A stretch of 42,873 nt of DNA. It comes from Methanospirillum lacunae (GTDB lineage Archaea > Halobacteriota > Methanomicrobia > Methanomicrobiales > Methanospirillaceae). The stretch spans positions 1 to 42,873 of the forward strand of contig NZ_QGMY01000015.1 of assembly GCF_003173355.1 (NCBI RefSeq), read 5' to 3'. Under the pieces are notes generated by a model. It was not told the DNA's origin and did not search any database. It saw only the letters and a list, made by a program, of their open reading frames with translations. Position numbers and translations under genes: made by a program. Of this stretch, positions 34,819 through 42,873 are shown one piece after another (the stretch's first letter is position 1; every line of letters starts with the position of its first letter).

Positions 34819-37229
34819 TGAACTATCGCATCATTTTATCGATATGTGTAGTTCTTTTTGGTGTGTGCATCCCCGGGATTTTAGCTGATGGAAATTCTAC
34901 CAATTCTGGTGATATGACGGTCACATCTCCAGATATGCAACTTTCCTCCGAGCCCTCAACAGAGCAAAAACCAACTCAAACCATAACTGTAGAACCTACG
35001 GTGACGATGACTATAGAACCTACATCGACGCAGACCGGTGAAGAAACAATAACGCCTGAGGTTACTTCAACTGTCACTATTGAACCTACCTCTACACAGA
35101 CTGGTGAAGAAACATTAACGCCTGAACCAACTCCAACCGTCACTGTAAAACCTACTGATACGAGTGCATATTCTCCTGATGCGTCTATAGAGACACCTAA
35201 TACAAATTTGACTACAAATTCCAATGATTCAATTGGATCATCTGAAACAAATAGTTCGACTAAAGACGAAACCTCAGAACAAACATCAGGAAAACAGAAT
35301 ACATCCCAATTAGGTACTCCGGTGATGACCTCGTTTTCTTCATCTTCTGAAGAGGAGGAGAATTCTCAAGTCGTCACCCTGGGGACAGTGATAGTTAGCA
35401 GCAGTGGATCTTCGAATGTCATTTCAATCAACCAGACTGGTGGAATTGCAGGCAATGCCGGGTATACCTGGACTTCTTCAGATTCATACATCATTTCAAG
35501 CCCTGGTTCCTATCGACTTGATGAAGATATTTCTACATCTGCCACGTATGCGATTCAAATCGTTGCTTCTGATGTTTCTCTTGATGGGAATGGTCATGCC
35601 ATTACTGGTGATGGATGGTCAGGAACCGCTGGAGTAGAAGTTAATTCCGGAGCTAATAATGTAGTAATCGAAAATATCGGATTGGTATCAGGATATTATT
35701 TTGGTACTGGTATTGAATCAGGGGCTGATGATACCACGATTCGCAATAACAGTATTAGTGAGAGTTTCCGTGCAATCCATACTACCGGCTTAAATTCTAC
35801 AATCGACGAGAATTCAATAGATGGTGGTGGATATTACGGGTGGGGAGCAAAAGGAATAGAAACATCGGGAAATTATGCAAAGACCACCAATAATTCAATA
35901 ACCGGGACTGCAATGGGTATAGAATCCCATGGGAAAGGTGCTGCCATCTCTAACAATACTATTGATCAGAACTATGACACCGGGATCTATTCAGCCAGTG
36001 GCACGACAAATACACAGACCATCATATCAAACAATTCTATTAGTGGTACTGGCGGAGCAAATAATGGAATTGACTCAGAAGCTGACAATACGAGTATTCT
36101 AAATAATGTTGTAAAAGGATATTCGGTTGGGACACTAAATTCTGGCACTGGTATTAATTCAGAGGGAACTAATTCAGTTATTGAAGGAAATAATGTTTCC
36201 GATAATGTTCAAGGAATAGCCACAACCGGAAATAATGTCATAATAAGTCAGAATACGGTCTATGATAACTCTGGCGACGGAATTTCATTAGGGTCTGGAG
36301 ATAATAGAACAATTACCAAAAATACAATCACTGAAAATAAAATCGGGATCAATATTTCTGACAATTATAAGTTAACGGATATAAATAGTAATATAATTCG
36401 AAACAATGATGAAGGAATTCACATTACCAATGAAGGCGGTGATGGTGATGGATATATTTTCAATAATTATCTTGGTAATGAAGAGAATATTGGAGGAGAC
36501 GGGGATGCAAGCGTCTTTAAATGGAATGTATACCCGACGTTAATGCCAAATGTAGTTGGTGGTCCGAACTTAGCAGGAAATTACTGGAGTAACAAAACTG
36601 AAACCGGGTGGTCTGACCAGCAGGAGCAAAATGAAAATGGATACACTACGACGCCCTATCAGATTGCTACGGAGGTATTTGATTTCGCCCCATTGGTAAA
36701 GACAACAACCCCTCCTACTCCAACTACTTCTCCATCGCCAACGCCAACTGTTTCTCCTACTCCCACAATTTCTCCCACACCTACTATAACCTCTACACCC
36801 ATTCCTCAGTCTGATATTCCTAATCGTATATCCGAACCCTCGTCATCCAACCCCGGGATCCATCTAGGTATAGTGACTGTATCACTCCCACCGGAGACAA
36901 AACCCGGAGATGTTGCAGAATTACAACTCACATTAGAGAATTCGGGCTCAACCACTCTCTCCAAGGATGCGAGAATTATTCTGTCTCCAATAAACCCTCT
37001 GGCAAAAATAGTAGGTGAACAACCTGCAATATATGAAAACGGAAAGTATCTTCTCACATTTGAGATTCAGATTCCTAAAGATCCTGGCACCTATATTTAC
37101 ATTTTTAATCCTGTGTATTTCGCAAAAGATCCAACAACAGGAGAAGATATCCGTATTCCGATAGGAGATCCTGTTAAGTTCACGGTAACTGTGGGATCGG
37201 ATGGATCTGTGGTGGTGACTTCTTCATGA
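34818..37229 (+). CDS. exported parallel beta-helix (NosD/PbH1-like) surface protein
   Basis: The 803-aa protein has a signal peptide (residues 1-23) and a Thr/Pro/Glu-rich stalk (about 40-175) with two tandem copies of a 22-residue unit (IEPTSTQTGEET). A right-handed beta-helix region (about 200-625) has many NNSI-, NNTI- and NNVV-type turns, such as TIRNNSISES and VIEGNNVSDN. A second linker of TPTxSPTPT repeats (about 631-665) leads to an Ig-like domain (about 680-795) resembling CARDB/NEW3 folds. No PGF-CTERM or sortase-type anchor is visible. The many N-x-S/T sequons suit N-glycosylation. Such proteins may bind or process polysaccharide, or act as adhesins. It overlaps its downstream neighbour by 4 bases. 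Confidence 0.82.
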   Translation: MNYRIILSICVVLFGVCIPGILADGNSTNSGDMTVTSPDMQLSSEPSTEQKPTQTITVEPTVTMTIEPTSTQTGEETITPEVTSTVTIEPTSTQTGEETLTPEPTPTVTVKPTDTSAYSPDASIETPNTNLTTNSNDSIGSSETNSSTKDETSEQTSGKQNTSQLGTPVMTSFSSSSEEEENSQVVTLGTVIVSSSGSSNVISINQTGGIAGNAGYTWTSSDSYIISSPGSYRLDEDISTSATYAIQIVASDVSLDGNGHAITGDGWSGTAGVEVNSGANNVVIENIGLVSGYYFGTGIESGADDTTIRNNSISESFRAIHTTGLNSTIDENSIDGGGYYGWGAKGIETSGNYAKTTNNSITGTAMGIESHGKGAAISNNTIDQNYDTGIYSASGTTNTQTIISNNSISGTGGANNGIDSEADNTSILNNVVKGYSVGTLNSGTGINSEGTNSVIEGNNVSDNVQGIATTGNNVIISQNTVYDNSGDGISLGSGDNRTITKNTITENKIGINISDNYKLTDINSNIIRNNDEGIHITNEGGDGDGYIFNNYLGNEENIGGDGDASVFKWNVYPTLMPNVVGGPNLAGNYWSNKTETGWSDQQEQNENGYTTTPYQIATEVFDFAPLVKTTTPPTPTTSPSPTPTVSPTPTISPTPTITSTPIPQSDIPNRISEPSSSNPGIHLGIVTVSLPPETKPGDVAELQLTLENSGSTTLSKDARIILSPINPLAKIVGEQPAIYENGKYLLTFEIQIPKDPGTYIYIFNPVYFAKDPTTGEDIRIPIGDPVKFTVTVGSDGSVVVTSS
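35010..35141 (+). repeat. two tandem 66-bp repeats in the beta-helix gene
   Basis: Copies at 35010-35075 and 35076-35141 encode nearly the same 22 residues beginning TIEPTSTQTGEET. A shortened third relative (TVKPTDT) follows. Copy number may vary between strains by slippage. Confidence 0.7.
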
Positions 37230-38029
37230 GGTGGAGCTATCCTCTTATTCTTCTTATACTAATGGCAGGTGTATCTGCAGACCGGCTCCCACCAGGTATG
37301 CCTGAAACCCAGGTCTTTTCTATTGGATCTACTCTCAGTGTAACCGGAATCACTGATCAATCTACACAAATGGATTGGACTTCATCAAGAGGATCTCCGC
37401 TTGAAAGCACTACCTTTAACAGTTCGGATCTCATCTCACTCGTTCAGTACCATGACTCGCTTATGGGTAACGGTGGAACTGTTGTTGAAGTAAAAAATTT
37501 CGATTTTGGTTCAGGTTCACAGTCTCGTTCGATGTATAACATCGAGAGCGAAAAAGTACTCACATATAACAGCCGCGAAGGTTCACTTCTCCTGGGCTCT
37601 GAGACTCTGATGATGGATAATATGGGTAATAGCACGAGTGATTCACTCCCTATCAGGTGTGTTTTCTCAGATCAAAATGCCATTCTGATGCCTGCGTTCT
37701 GCAATATTGTCCAGGCAAAAAGTGATCTTATCAACATAAACCAGGCGAAAGTTTCAACCAAGGGCGAGATCAGATCAGCAGGCGGGTTCAGCACTTCAGC
37801 GGCTATGAATTACCGGATTGCAGTCACGGCTGACAAGAATGTGCCTGCACATGGCACCGTCAGAACTGAGTTTGCAGGAAGTATCATGGAAGCCCGGGAT
37901 ACGAATCTGTCAGAAAACACCTGGTACAAGACCGCTGCAACTAATTCATGGAAAGATAAAACCGAAGTGGCCGGGGAGGTTAGGAATCTGCAGAAGACGT
38001 TCGGGTATGTGTCCGGGATGAGGGTGTGA
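37226..38029 (+). CDS. exported protein of unknown function, third gene of the operon
   Basis: The 267-aa product has a short signal peptide (MRWSYPLILLILMAGVSADR). The mature part is rich in Ser, Thr and Asn with alternating hydrophobic residues, which suggests an all-beta extracellular protein. Two cysteines (IRCVFS and AFCNIV) could form a disulfide. It overlaps the beta-helix gene by 4 bases (ATGA), so it is co-translated with it. The protein at 39503 shares the MRW start, size class and Ser/Gly-rich beta character, but convincing homology cannot be shown by eye. Function unknown. Confidence 0.75.
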   Translation: MRWSYPLILLILMAGVSADRLPPGMPETQVFSIGSTLSVTGITDQSTQMDWTSSRGSPLESTTFNSSDLISLVQYHDSLMGNGGTVVEVKNFDFGSGSQSRSMYNIESEKVLTYNSREGSLLLGSETLMMDNMGNSTSDSLPIRCVFSDQNAILMPAFCNIVQAKSDLININQAKVSTKGEIRSAGGFSTSAAMNYRIAVTADKNVPAHGTVRTEFAGSIMEARDTNLSENTWYKTAATNSWKDKTEVAGEVRNLQKTFGYVSGMRV

Positions 38030-38050
38030 AAAAAAGATGACATTCGATTA

Positions 38051-38317
38051 CTATTCATAGTTTTCTTTTTTTCCTACTGCTACCACGCAAATAATCAGTC
38101 GATCATCCATAATTCGATATGTCAGGCGGTATTCCCCGATTCTCATCCGATATCGTGGTTTATCCGGAGGGCATCCTTTAATCTTCCTTACATTATGGTA
38201 ATGAAATGGATCACTCGCAAGATTTTCAAGAGCGATCTCAATTCGTATTCGGGTTGTTATGGGTAGTTTGATAAAAGATTTTTCAGCCCGATGGGTGAAT
38301 TGTACGCGGTACTCCAT
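38051..38317 (-). CDS. RelE/ParE-family toxin
   Basis: The 88-aa protein matches RelE-type toxins. Examples are YRVQFTHRAEKSFIKLP at the start, a helix pair, IKGCPPDKPRYRMRIGEYRLTYRI in two parts (KPRYRMRIGEYRL), and a final strand LIICVVAVGKKENYE. Basic residues R58, R60 and R65 and the terminal Tyr fit an mRNA-cleaving RelE active site. Its ATG overlaps the antitoxin stop by one base (TAATG on the minus strand). RelE toxins cleave mRNA in the ribosomal A site; activity here is inferred. Confidence 0.9.
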   Translation of the reverse strand: MEYRVQFTHRAEKSFIKLPITTRIRIEIALENLASDPFHYHNVRKIKGCPPDKPRYRMRIGEYRLTYRIMDDRLIICVVAVGKKENYE

Positions 38318-38574
38318 TAATTCCCCAGGGATTTTCTCACCTGGTCATCACCAAGATCTTTCATAATATCCCGGAGATTACGGACACGACCTGCTTGAAT
38401 GTCTGCTTCACTAGCCTTGATATCATCACGTTCATCCTGAGTAAGTGGCTCATCATCATATGCAGCATCAACCAGACGATCAATGAGAGCATCAAATGTT
38501 TCTCTCGGATGAAGTTTGAGAGCTTGTAGTTTTTCTTTGGTCTCTGACCTGAGTTGAACGGTGGTCATTGCCAT
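38317..38574 (-). CDS. RHH-type antitoxin for the RelE-family toxin
   Basis: The 85-aa acidic protein begins MAMTTVQLRSETKEKLQAL, the beta-strand and helix of a ribbon-helix-helix DNA-binding domain. It continues HPRETFDALIDRLVDAAYDD and has an acidic helical tail that would bind the toxin. ATGs at 38574 and 38568 are both possible. A perfect inverted repeat lies just upstream and is the likely autoregulatory operator. Confidence 0.85.
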   Translation of the reverse strand: MAMTTVQLRSETKEKLQALKLHPRETFDALIDRLVDAAYDDEPLTQDERDDIKASEADIQAGRVRNLRDIMKDLGDDQVRKSLGN

Positions 38575-38580
38575 AGTGAG

Positions 38581-38596
38581 TTATAGTGTACTATAA
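38581..38596. promoter_or_regulatory. palindromic operator of the toxin-antitoxin pair
   Basis: TTATAGT and ACTATAA form perfect 7-base arms around a GT spacer, 6 bases upstream of the antitoxin start codon. RHH antitoxins usually bind such sites to repress their own operon. Confidence 0.65.
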
Positions 38597-38982
38597 CCTG
38601 ATAATCATATCCACGAATAGAAGATCATCAAAAAGAAAAGGGCTATATTATCCCTTTATCCGAACAGATTCGAGAATCCAAGGAAGTGGAGTGTGAAAAA
38701 ACTGAAAACCTGAAAAAAACCGGATGGTTCTAAATATTTACTTTCAGACTGTTCCTGGTTTGTATACTTATTTACATTCTTACAACCTGCCAGAGATCTC
38801 GGCACATTTCCGGATTGTCTATTCAGGAGATCAGTTCACCTGGTTGCTGAGAAATAATCCTTCAATTCGCTTGGATTCCCCATCAGCCAACGATTTTTCT
38901 TTCGTCTGACACCCCGTTAAAATTACTTTTCCCTCCCGGTCGACATTATACATAGCCGTGAAATGCGGCAGGGAATCGAACA
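38597..38982. other. intergenic gap upstream of the orphan gene at 38983
   Basis: This stretch has no supported gene; a 61-codon frame at 38724-38909 has no family features. ATTATACAT at about 38945-38953 is a good TATA-like box about 34 bases before the start codon at 38983. Confidence 0.45.
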
Positions 38983-39486
38983 ATGGCAGACTTTACAACC
39001 AAGAGTGTCACCAAGTCAGCTGAGCGGAAACTCAGCTCACCCATCGACACCGTAGCAAACTTCCTGGCACTTGTTCAGGATGTGATCGAGAACAACCCCT
39101 GGGGATGCACATCGTATACATCTAACAACCAGACTGTTGCCGGGGTTGTCAGGGGATCTGAACACTACACCGGAAAGATCGTGTATGAGAACGCAGAAGC
39201 AAAGACGGTAGGGCAGATATCAGTCCGGGCTCCAACTTCTGCAGCTTTCAACACCGATATCAGCACGATAGTTGCTGCAACAGCAATAAACACCGCAATG
39301 GGGGGAACACCGTCACATGACAGTTCTGAAGACTCCTTCAGCTGTGCTCTCAAATGCCACAACGCAAACGGAGAGATCTTCTCTGTCACATTCAAGCGTG
39401 ACAGTGTTGTGGTATCAGGATACGAAGCAGACAGCATTCTCACCGGGATAGAAACCTGGGCAGATACCGTTGCTCTCCTGGCATAA
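38983..39486 (+). CDS. conserved-looking orphan protein of unknown function
   Basis: The 167-aa soluble protein is unrecognised. It has no signal peptide or membrane helix. It begins with a helical segment (SPIDTVANFLALVQDVIENNP), continues with mixed beta strands and two Cys in FSCALKCHN, and closes with strands and a helix (FSVTFKRDSVVVSGYEADS). A beta-rich fold with a C-terminal helix is likely. It has its own TATA-like box, and the next gene starts 16 bases later, so they may be co-transcribed. Confidence 0.7.
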   Translation: MADFTTKSVTKSAERKLSSPIDTVANFLALVQDVIENNPWGCTSYTSNNQTVAGVVRGSEHYTGKIVYENAEAKTVGQISVRAPTSAAFNTDISTIVAATAINTAMGGTPSHDSSEDSFSCALKCHNANGEIFSVTFKRDSVVVSGYEADSILTGIETWADTVALLA

Positions 39487-39502
39487 TCTCCAGGAGAGAA
39501 GA

Positions 39503-40033
39503 ATGCGATGGAATTATCTGGCAACCGGATCAGTTCTTCTGATCCTTGCCTCTCTTACCGGAGCAGAGTGCCTTGGCACAACCATCAGCACTGACGGAAC
39601 AGTCCATTTGTTTGGATCTGGTGAGGATGGCAACGGGTCGTTTGTATCCCGGGTTATGACCGTAGGGTCTTCCGAACTCTCCCGGATAATTACCGGTGAA
39701 GATTCAGGAACCCTGATGTCAGTTCATGGAACAGGTCCGGTGCTTTTCTCTGATTATACCACAAAAGACCGGGTATCTCCTCCTCCTCTGGCCTGTGTCT
39801 TTCTTGTTGACAGAGACAGTTCAGAACGTCGTTCACACATGTCTGCATCAGGTATCCTTGAACGCGGATCATATACCATGAGCCGTGAATCAGAACCGGA
39901 TCTCCTTGGAGAGAGCCTGATCAACGGGAGCGGGTTCATACTCCTGGAGTCAGGAATTGAAGGAAATATGACATCAGGATCAGAAGACTTTGTATCAGGA
40001 AACATGACAGTTCATGATACTGTCAGACTGTGA
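39503..40033 (+). CDS. exported protein of unknown function
   Basis: The start is set at the ATG at 39503, with GGAGAG about 5 bases upstream; the frame runs back to 39470 inside the previous gene. The 176-aa product has a signal peptide (MRWNYLATGSVLLILASLTGAEC), possibly a lipoprotein-type end with Cys23. A Ser/Gly/Thr-rich mature part (SADxHLFGSGEDGNGSF-like stretches, MTVGSS, GSGFILLESG, NMTVHDTV) suggests an all-beta extracellular protein. It resembles in type the protein at 37226. Function unknown. Confidence 0.7.
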   Translation: MRWNYLATGSVLLILASLTGAECLGTTISTDGTVHLFGSGEDGNGSFVSRVMTVGSSELSRIITGEDSGTLMSVHGTGPVLFSDYTTKDRVSPPPLACVFLVDRDSSERRSHMSASGILERGSYTMSRESEPDLLGESLINGSGFILLESGIEGNMTSGSEDFVSGNMTVHDTVRL

Positions 40034-40678
40034 TCAAATCGATATGGTTTTATAGGATCATTTGATTCTTTGAAAGTGAAATCTCACACCTGTGAACAGG
40101 AATAAGAGATCCGGGGATGAACCGATGAAAGTCCAGATCCCCCTGATCACTTTCGCACCGTTTACCTAATCTTTAGATACCAGGGTGCTGAATCACCATG
40201 TGTCATACGCAATCTGACCATGGCTCAGCACCTCTTCAGGCCAGATAAATCACGAAAATTCCCCGGTGTCGCAGTATTAAAAACAGCGTTCCTCATCAGG
40301 AGAATTTCTGTGATCCTGATCGTATCTGATGACCTGAACGCTTCGAATCAGGAGATCCTCGGGCTGAATTCATGGACAATATGCCTGATCCGGTTCAAGA
40401 GGAGACGGAGCAGTATGGCATCAGATCAGATGACATGGAGATGATAGTATACTAAAAATTGAAAAACCCCGCACAACACTTCACATTCTTGACCGGACGA
40501 GAAGATTGGCGGGGGTAAACTACCTGTATAATCTTAAGAGCGTTTGTATTTTTCTGTCATCATGGGGTCTTGCTCATGGATCGTGACTCTGTTCCCGGCA
40601 GATGGATCTCCGGGTCCGGTATCCACGCTCCTTCAGTGGGCTCTATACATCTCTCATTCAGATCAGGGGGTGGTCACG
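40034..40678. other. 645-base gap with no firm gene
   Basis: An imperfect hairpin ATCAAAT (40033-40039) / ATTTGAT (40060-40066) may end the preceding transcript. TAGTATACTA at 40445-40454 is a 10-base palindrome that resembles the centre of the toxin-antitoxin operator. A 74-codon frame at 40220-40444 lacks family features. The frame of the next gene is open from a TTG at 40544, but that part looks less protein-like. Confidence 0.45.
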
Positions 40679-41011
40679 ATGGCAGGAACTAGCCTCACTG
40701 CCCGGACTATTCTCTTTGATGCAGCAGCAGAACTTGATAAAAATGGTTACGTGTTTATCAGGGTTGCAGGCTCATCACGTCTGTTTGATCTTGTAGCCTG
40801 GAACAAAGAAAAGACCCTCTTTATTGCAGTCAGAAGAACCTGCAGCGGTGGAATATCCCGGTTTGCACGCGATGTCAGCCTGCTTGCATCTCTAGTCAAA
40901 GAGAGGACCCTGCCCGGGATTGTGCAGATTTGGGTCTTTGCCTCAAAAGAGTGGCAGAGATATCAGATTCTCCCTGGTGGAGCCTTGCTTATCAGAGGAG
41001 GGTTTTTATGA
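40679..41011 (+). CDS. small PD-(D/E)XK-like nuclease-fold protein, active site apparently degenerate
   Basis: Starting at the ATG at 40679 (upstream GGGGGTGG), the 110-aa protein has the layout of Hjc-like and related nuclease folds. A helix is followed by GYVFIRVAGSSRLFDLVAW with D37, then a strand LFIAVRRT where active enzymes read E/Q-x-K. Here the residues are A50-V51-R52, so the metal and Lys site seems lost or altered. Its stop overlaps the start of the primase-helicase gene by 4 bases (ATGA), so the two are probably translated together and may act together. The fold assignment is by pattern only. Confidence 0.6.
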   Translation: MAGTSLTARTILFDAAAELDKNGYVFIRVAGSSRLFDLVAWNKEKTLFIAVRRTCSGGISRFARDVSLLASLVKERTLPGIVQIWVFASKEWQRYQILPGGALLIRGGFL

Positions 41012-42873
41012 ATCACCCGACACGTTCAGCCTGCTCTATTCTCTTTGAGCCCGGTCAGACAGTCGAGGTAAGACTGATTGGAAAGCGGGGAACAGCATCC
41101 GGGTATTACAACAACTTTGACCGGCTCAGTGCTGATGCAGTCTCGTTTGACAACCGGGGCGAGTATGCAGGGGCTTATGTCACCCTCAACCCGGTGAACC
41201 CTAATCTGTTGGCACGTCGTGCCAACAGAATCGAAACCCGGCTCGGCAAAGACGAGAAGTCTGCTGGAGATAATGATATCCTCTCCCGGAGATGGCTTCC
41301 GATAGATATCGACCCGGTTCGACCCTCCGGAGTATCCTCGTCAGATTCAGAGCATGCAGCAGCGATAGAGAAAGCAGCACGGATTTCAGCATATCTTACT
41401 GATCTCGGATGGCCTGAGCCGGTCATGGCAGACTCAGGCAATGGGGCACACCTGTTATACCGGATAGATCTCCCAAACGATACCGAGTCCCGGGATCTTG
41501 TCAGAAGTATTCTTGAGACCCTGGATATTCTCTTTTCAGATGAGTTTTCAACCGTTGATACCTCGGTATACAACGCTGCCAGGATCTGGAAACTGTATGG
41601 GACAACCAGCAGAAAGGGAGACAATATTTCTTCACGACCGCACCGGAAAGCAGCGATACTCTCGGTTCCTGATGAACTGGAGATCGTCTGCCTCGATCTC
41701 CTATCTTCCCTGGCTACAATGCTACCACAACAGGAGTCAGAACCAGAAAAACCCGATAGTAAAGGCAAAGGCATGGGTCGAAAGACAGAGGGTGCAATAG
41801 ACCTTGCATCATGGCTTGATCGGAATTCTCTCGGGTACCGTCAGAAGGCATACGCAGGAGGATCGCTCTTTGTACTTGATCAGTGCCCATTCTCATCAGA
41901 CCATAAAAACGGTGCATATGCTATCCAGTTCTCAAACGGAGCCATCTTTGCCGGATGCCATCATTCTTCATGCGGAGGAGGAACACAACGATGGCCAGAA
42001 CTCAGGACGATGTTTGAGGGTCCTGAATCATCCCGTACCCGGAGTACCAATAAGACCAACAAGAACTCCGAATCCTCGTCCGTTCCTCTGAAACAGGATG
42101 ATATTCACGAAGTATCTGATGAGATTTCTAAAACCGCATCAGCAATTCTTCGAGGTGGCGATCCCCTCGCGTACATGCTTGAGACCTTTGCACTCGATCA
42201 TATCGGAGACCCGGTAGTGGCCGAATGCCTGGTGATGTCTCTTGCATCCAGGAAGGTGATAAATGCCCGGGGTCTGCATGTCTCGGTGACCGGGGAATCA
42301 GGTAAAGGGAAATCCCATGCCTTTGAGACGATGATGAACCAGGTACCCCTGGAGTTCAGGCTTGAAGGCAGGATGAGTGAGAAGGCCCTCTTCTACATCA
42401 AGGGAATGCAGCCGGGAAGTGTGATTGCTCTTGATGATGTTGCACTCTCCGACCAGATGCAGGAGATCCTCAAAGGTGTCACAACCTCGTTTCGTCGTCC
42501 GTTTACATACCGAACTGTGAGCAAGGACCGGGTAGGTGAGACCTGCATTATCCCTGAAAGGTGTGTCTGGTGGATTGCCAAGGTTGATGGGACAGGAGAC
42601 GATCAAGTCTGGAACAGGATGCTGACCTGCTGGATTGATGATTCAGAAGAGCAGGATGCAGCGGTTCTTGAGAGAACTCTTTCTGAGGCTGAAGGACTCA
42701 GGCCGGACAGGATAGATATCAGGGATGAGGCTCTGGTATGCCAGGAGATATGGAGACAGATATCACCTGCCTGGGTTGTTGTTCCATTTGCAAAGAAGAT
42801 AAGATTTTCATCGGCACTGAACCGGAGAAATCCTGATATGGTGCTCGATCTCGTGAAGGCTCATGCAACGCTC
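41008..42873 (+). CDS. primase-helicase (AEP-type primase, zinc site and AAA+ helicase), partial at the window end
   Basis: The frame is open from the ATG at 41008 to the last base (622 codons, no stop). The N-terminal part matches a primase-polymerase of the archaeo-eukaryotic type: D100 and D102 in LPIDIDPVRP, SGNGAHLLY (143-151, H148), and D184 in VDTSVYN followed by RIWKLYGTTSRKG. A zinc-like set follows with C293, H299, C317, H318 and C322 (CPFSSDH and GCHHSSC). The helicase part has Walker A GESGKGKS (429-436) and Walker B ALDD (D476/D477). Such fusions drive replication initiation of plasmids and viruses. GC content is like the chromosome. A cellular role, or residence in an integrated element, cannot be decided here. 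Confidence 0.85.
   Translation, partial: MNHPTRSACSILFEPGQTVEVRLIGKRGTASGYYNNFDRLSADAVSFDNRGEYAGAYVTLNPVNPNLLARRANRIETRLGKDEKSAGDNDILSRRWLPIDIDPVRPSGVSSSDSEHAAAIEKAARISAYLTDLGWPEPVMADSGNGAHLLYRIDLPNDTESRDLVRSILETLDILFSDEFSTVDTSVYNAARIWKLYGTTSRKGDNISSRPHRKAAILSVPDELEIVCLDLLSSLATMLPQQESEPEKPDSKGKGMGRKTEGAIDLASWLDRNSLGYRQKAYAGGSLFVLDQCPFSSDHKNGAYAIQFSNGAIFAGCHHSSCGGGTQRWPELRTMFEGPESSRTRSTNKTNKNSESSSVPLKQDDIHEVSDEISKTASAILRGGDPLAYMLETFALDHIGDPVVAECLVMSLASRKVINARGLHVSVTGESGKGKSHAFETMMNQVPLEFRLEGRMSEKALFYIKGMQPGSVIALDDVALSDQMQEILKGVTTSFRRPFTYRTVSKDRVGETCIIPERCVWWIAKVDGTGDDQVWNRMLTCWIDDSEEQDAAVLERTLSEAEGLRPDRIDIRDEALVCQEIWRQISPAWVVVPFAKKIRFSSALNRRNPDMVLDLVKAHATL

Noticed and set aside
40100-40160. 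Possible C/D box RNA (GATGA followed by CTGA near 40146)
   Set aside because: Only one C-like and one D-like box were found; the inner C' and D' boxes and a terminal stem are missing.
40220-40444. A 74-codon plus-strand frame in the gap before the nuclease-like gene
   Set aside because: No ribosome binding site, no promoter-like box at the right distance and no family features.
40544-40678. N-terminal extension of the nuclease-like protein from a TTG start
   Set aside because: The ATG at 40679 has a good ribosome binding site and is where the nuclease-fold pattern begins; the extension does not resemble a domain or signal peptide.
41175-41774. A 199-codon minus-strand frame
   Set aside because: It is antisense to the primase-helicase gene, whose motifs are convincing, and shows no family features of its own.

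Overview
The window looks like chromosomal DNA of a methanogenic archaeon, most likely Methanomicrobiales close to Methanospirillum or Methanoregula. This is inferred from the dense PAS, HisKA_2 and response-regulator sensory proteins, secreted TPR and beta-helix proteins with Thr/Pro-rich linkers, archaeal TATA-like boxes close to start codons, and a tRNA 3' part without an encoded CCA. No rRNA, complete tRNA, CRISPR array or complete insertion sequence was seen.

Positions 1-3724 are the right end of an integrated element. From left to right it holds the last 61 bases of a group II intron, a very AT-rich two-gene pair that matches the PARIS anti-phage layout (ABC-type ATPase plus DUF4435/TOPRIM effector), and an archaeal tyrosine recombinase on the minus strand. 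It ends in a 42-nt copy of the 3' part of tRNA-Val(UAC). The integrase frame stays open straight through that tRNA piece, as expected for the C-terminal part of an SSV-type split integrase. The rest of the element, the intact tRNA-Val and the N-terminal integrase part should lie to the left of the window.

Positions 3755-11412 carry secreted or redox-related genes: a TPR protein, a C_GCAxxG_C_C protein, two paralogous secreted type-B carboxylesterases in opposite orientation around a secreted metallophosphoesterase, and a META-domain lipoprotein. Positions 11516-33478 are mostly signal transduction. There is a tightly overlapping three-gene phosphorelay operon, a 1.1-kaa multi-PAS HisKA_2 kinase, a chemoreceptor, a PAS protein ending in a kinase-dead HisKA-like module, a 7TM-PAS protein, and a winged-HTH PAS regulator. 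Between them sit an HxlR regulator divergent from a ferredoxin-type aldo/keto reductase, a flavoprotein and DJ-1/PfpI gene pair, and an NCS2 purine/pyrimidine permease.

Positions 34060-38029 form an operon of three exported proteins (TPR, beta-helix, unknown), preceded by a long AT-rich regulatory region with a repeated TGTTGCA motif. A RelE/antitoxin pair with a palindromic operator follows. Positions 38983-42873 hold two orphan genes, a small degenerate PD-(D/E)XK-like protein and, overlapping it by 4 bases, a primase-helicase open to the window end. This last block may be the start of a second mobile element.
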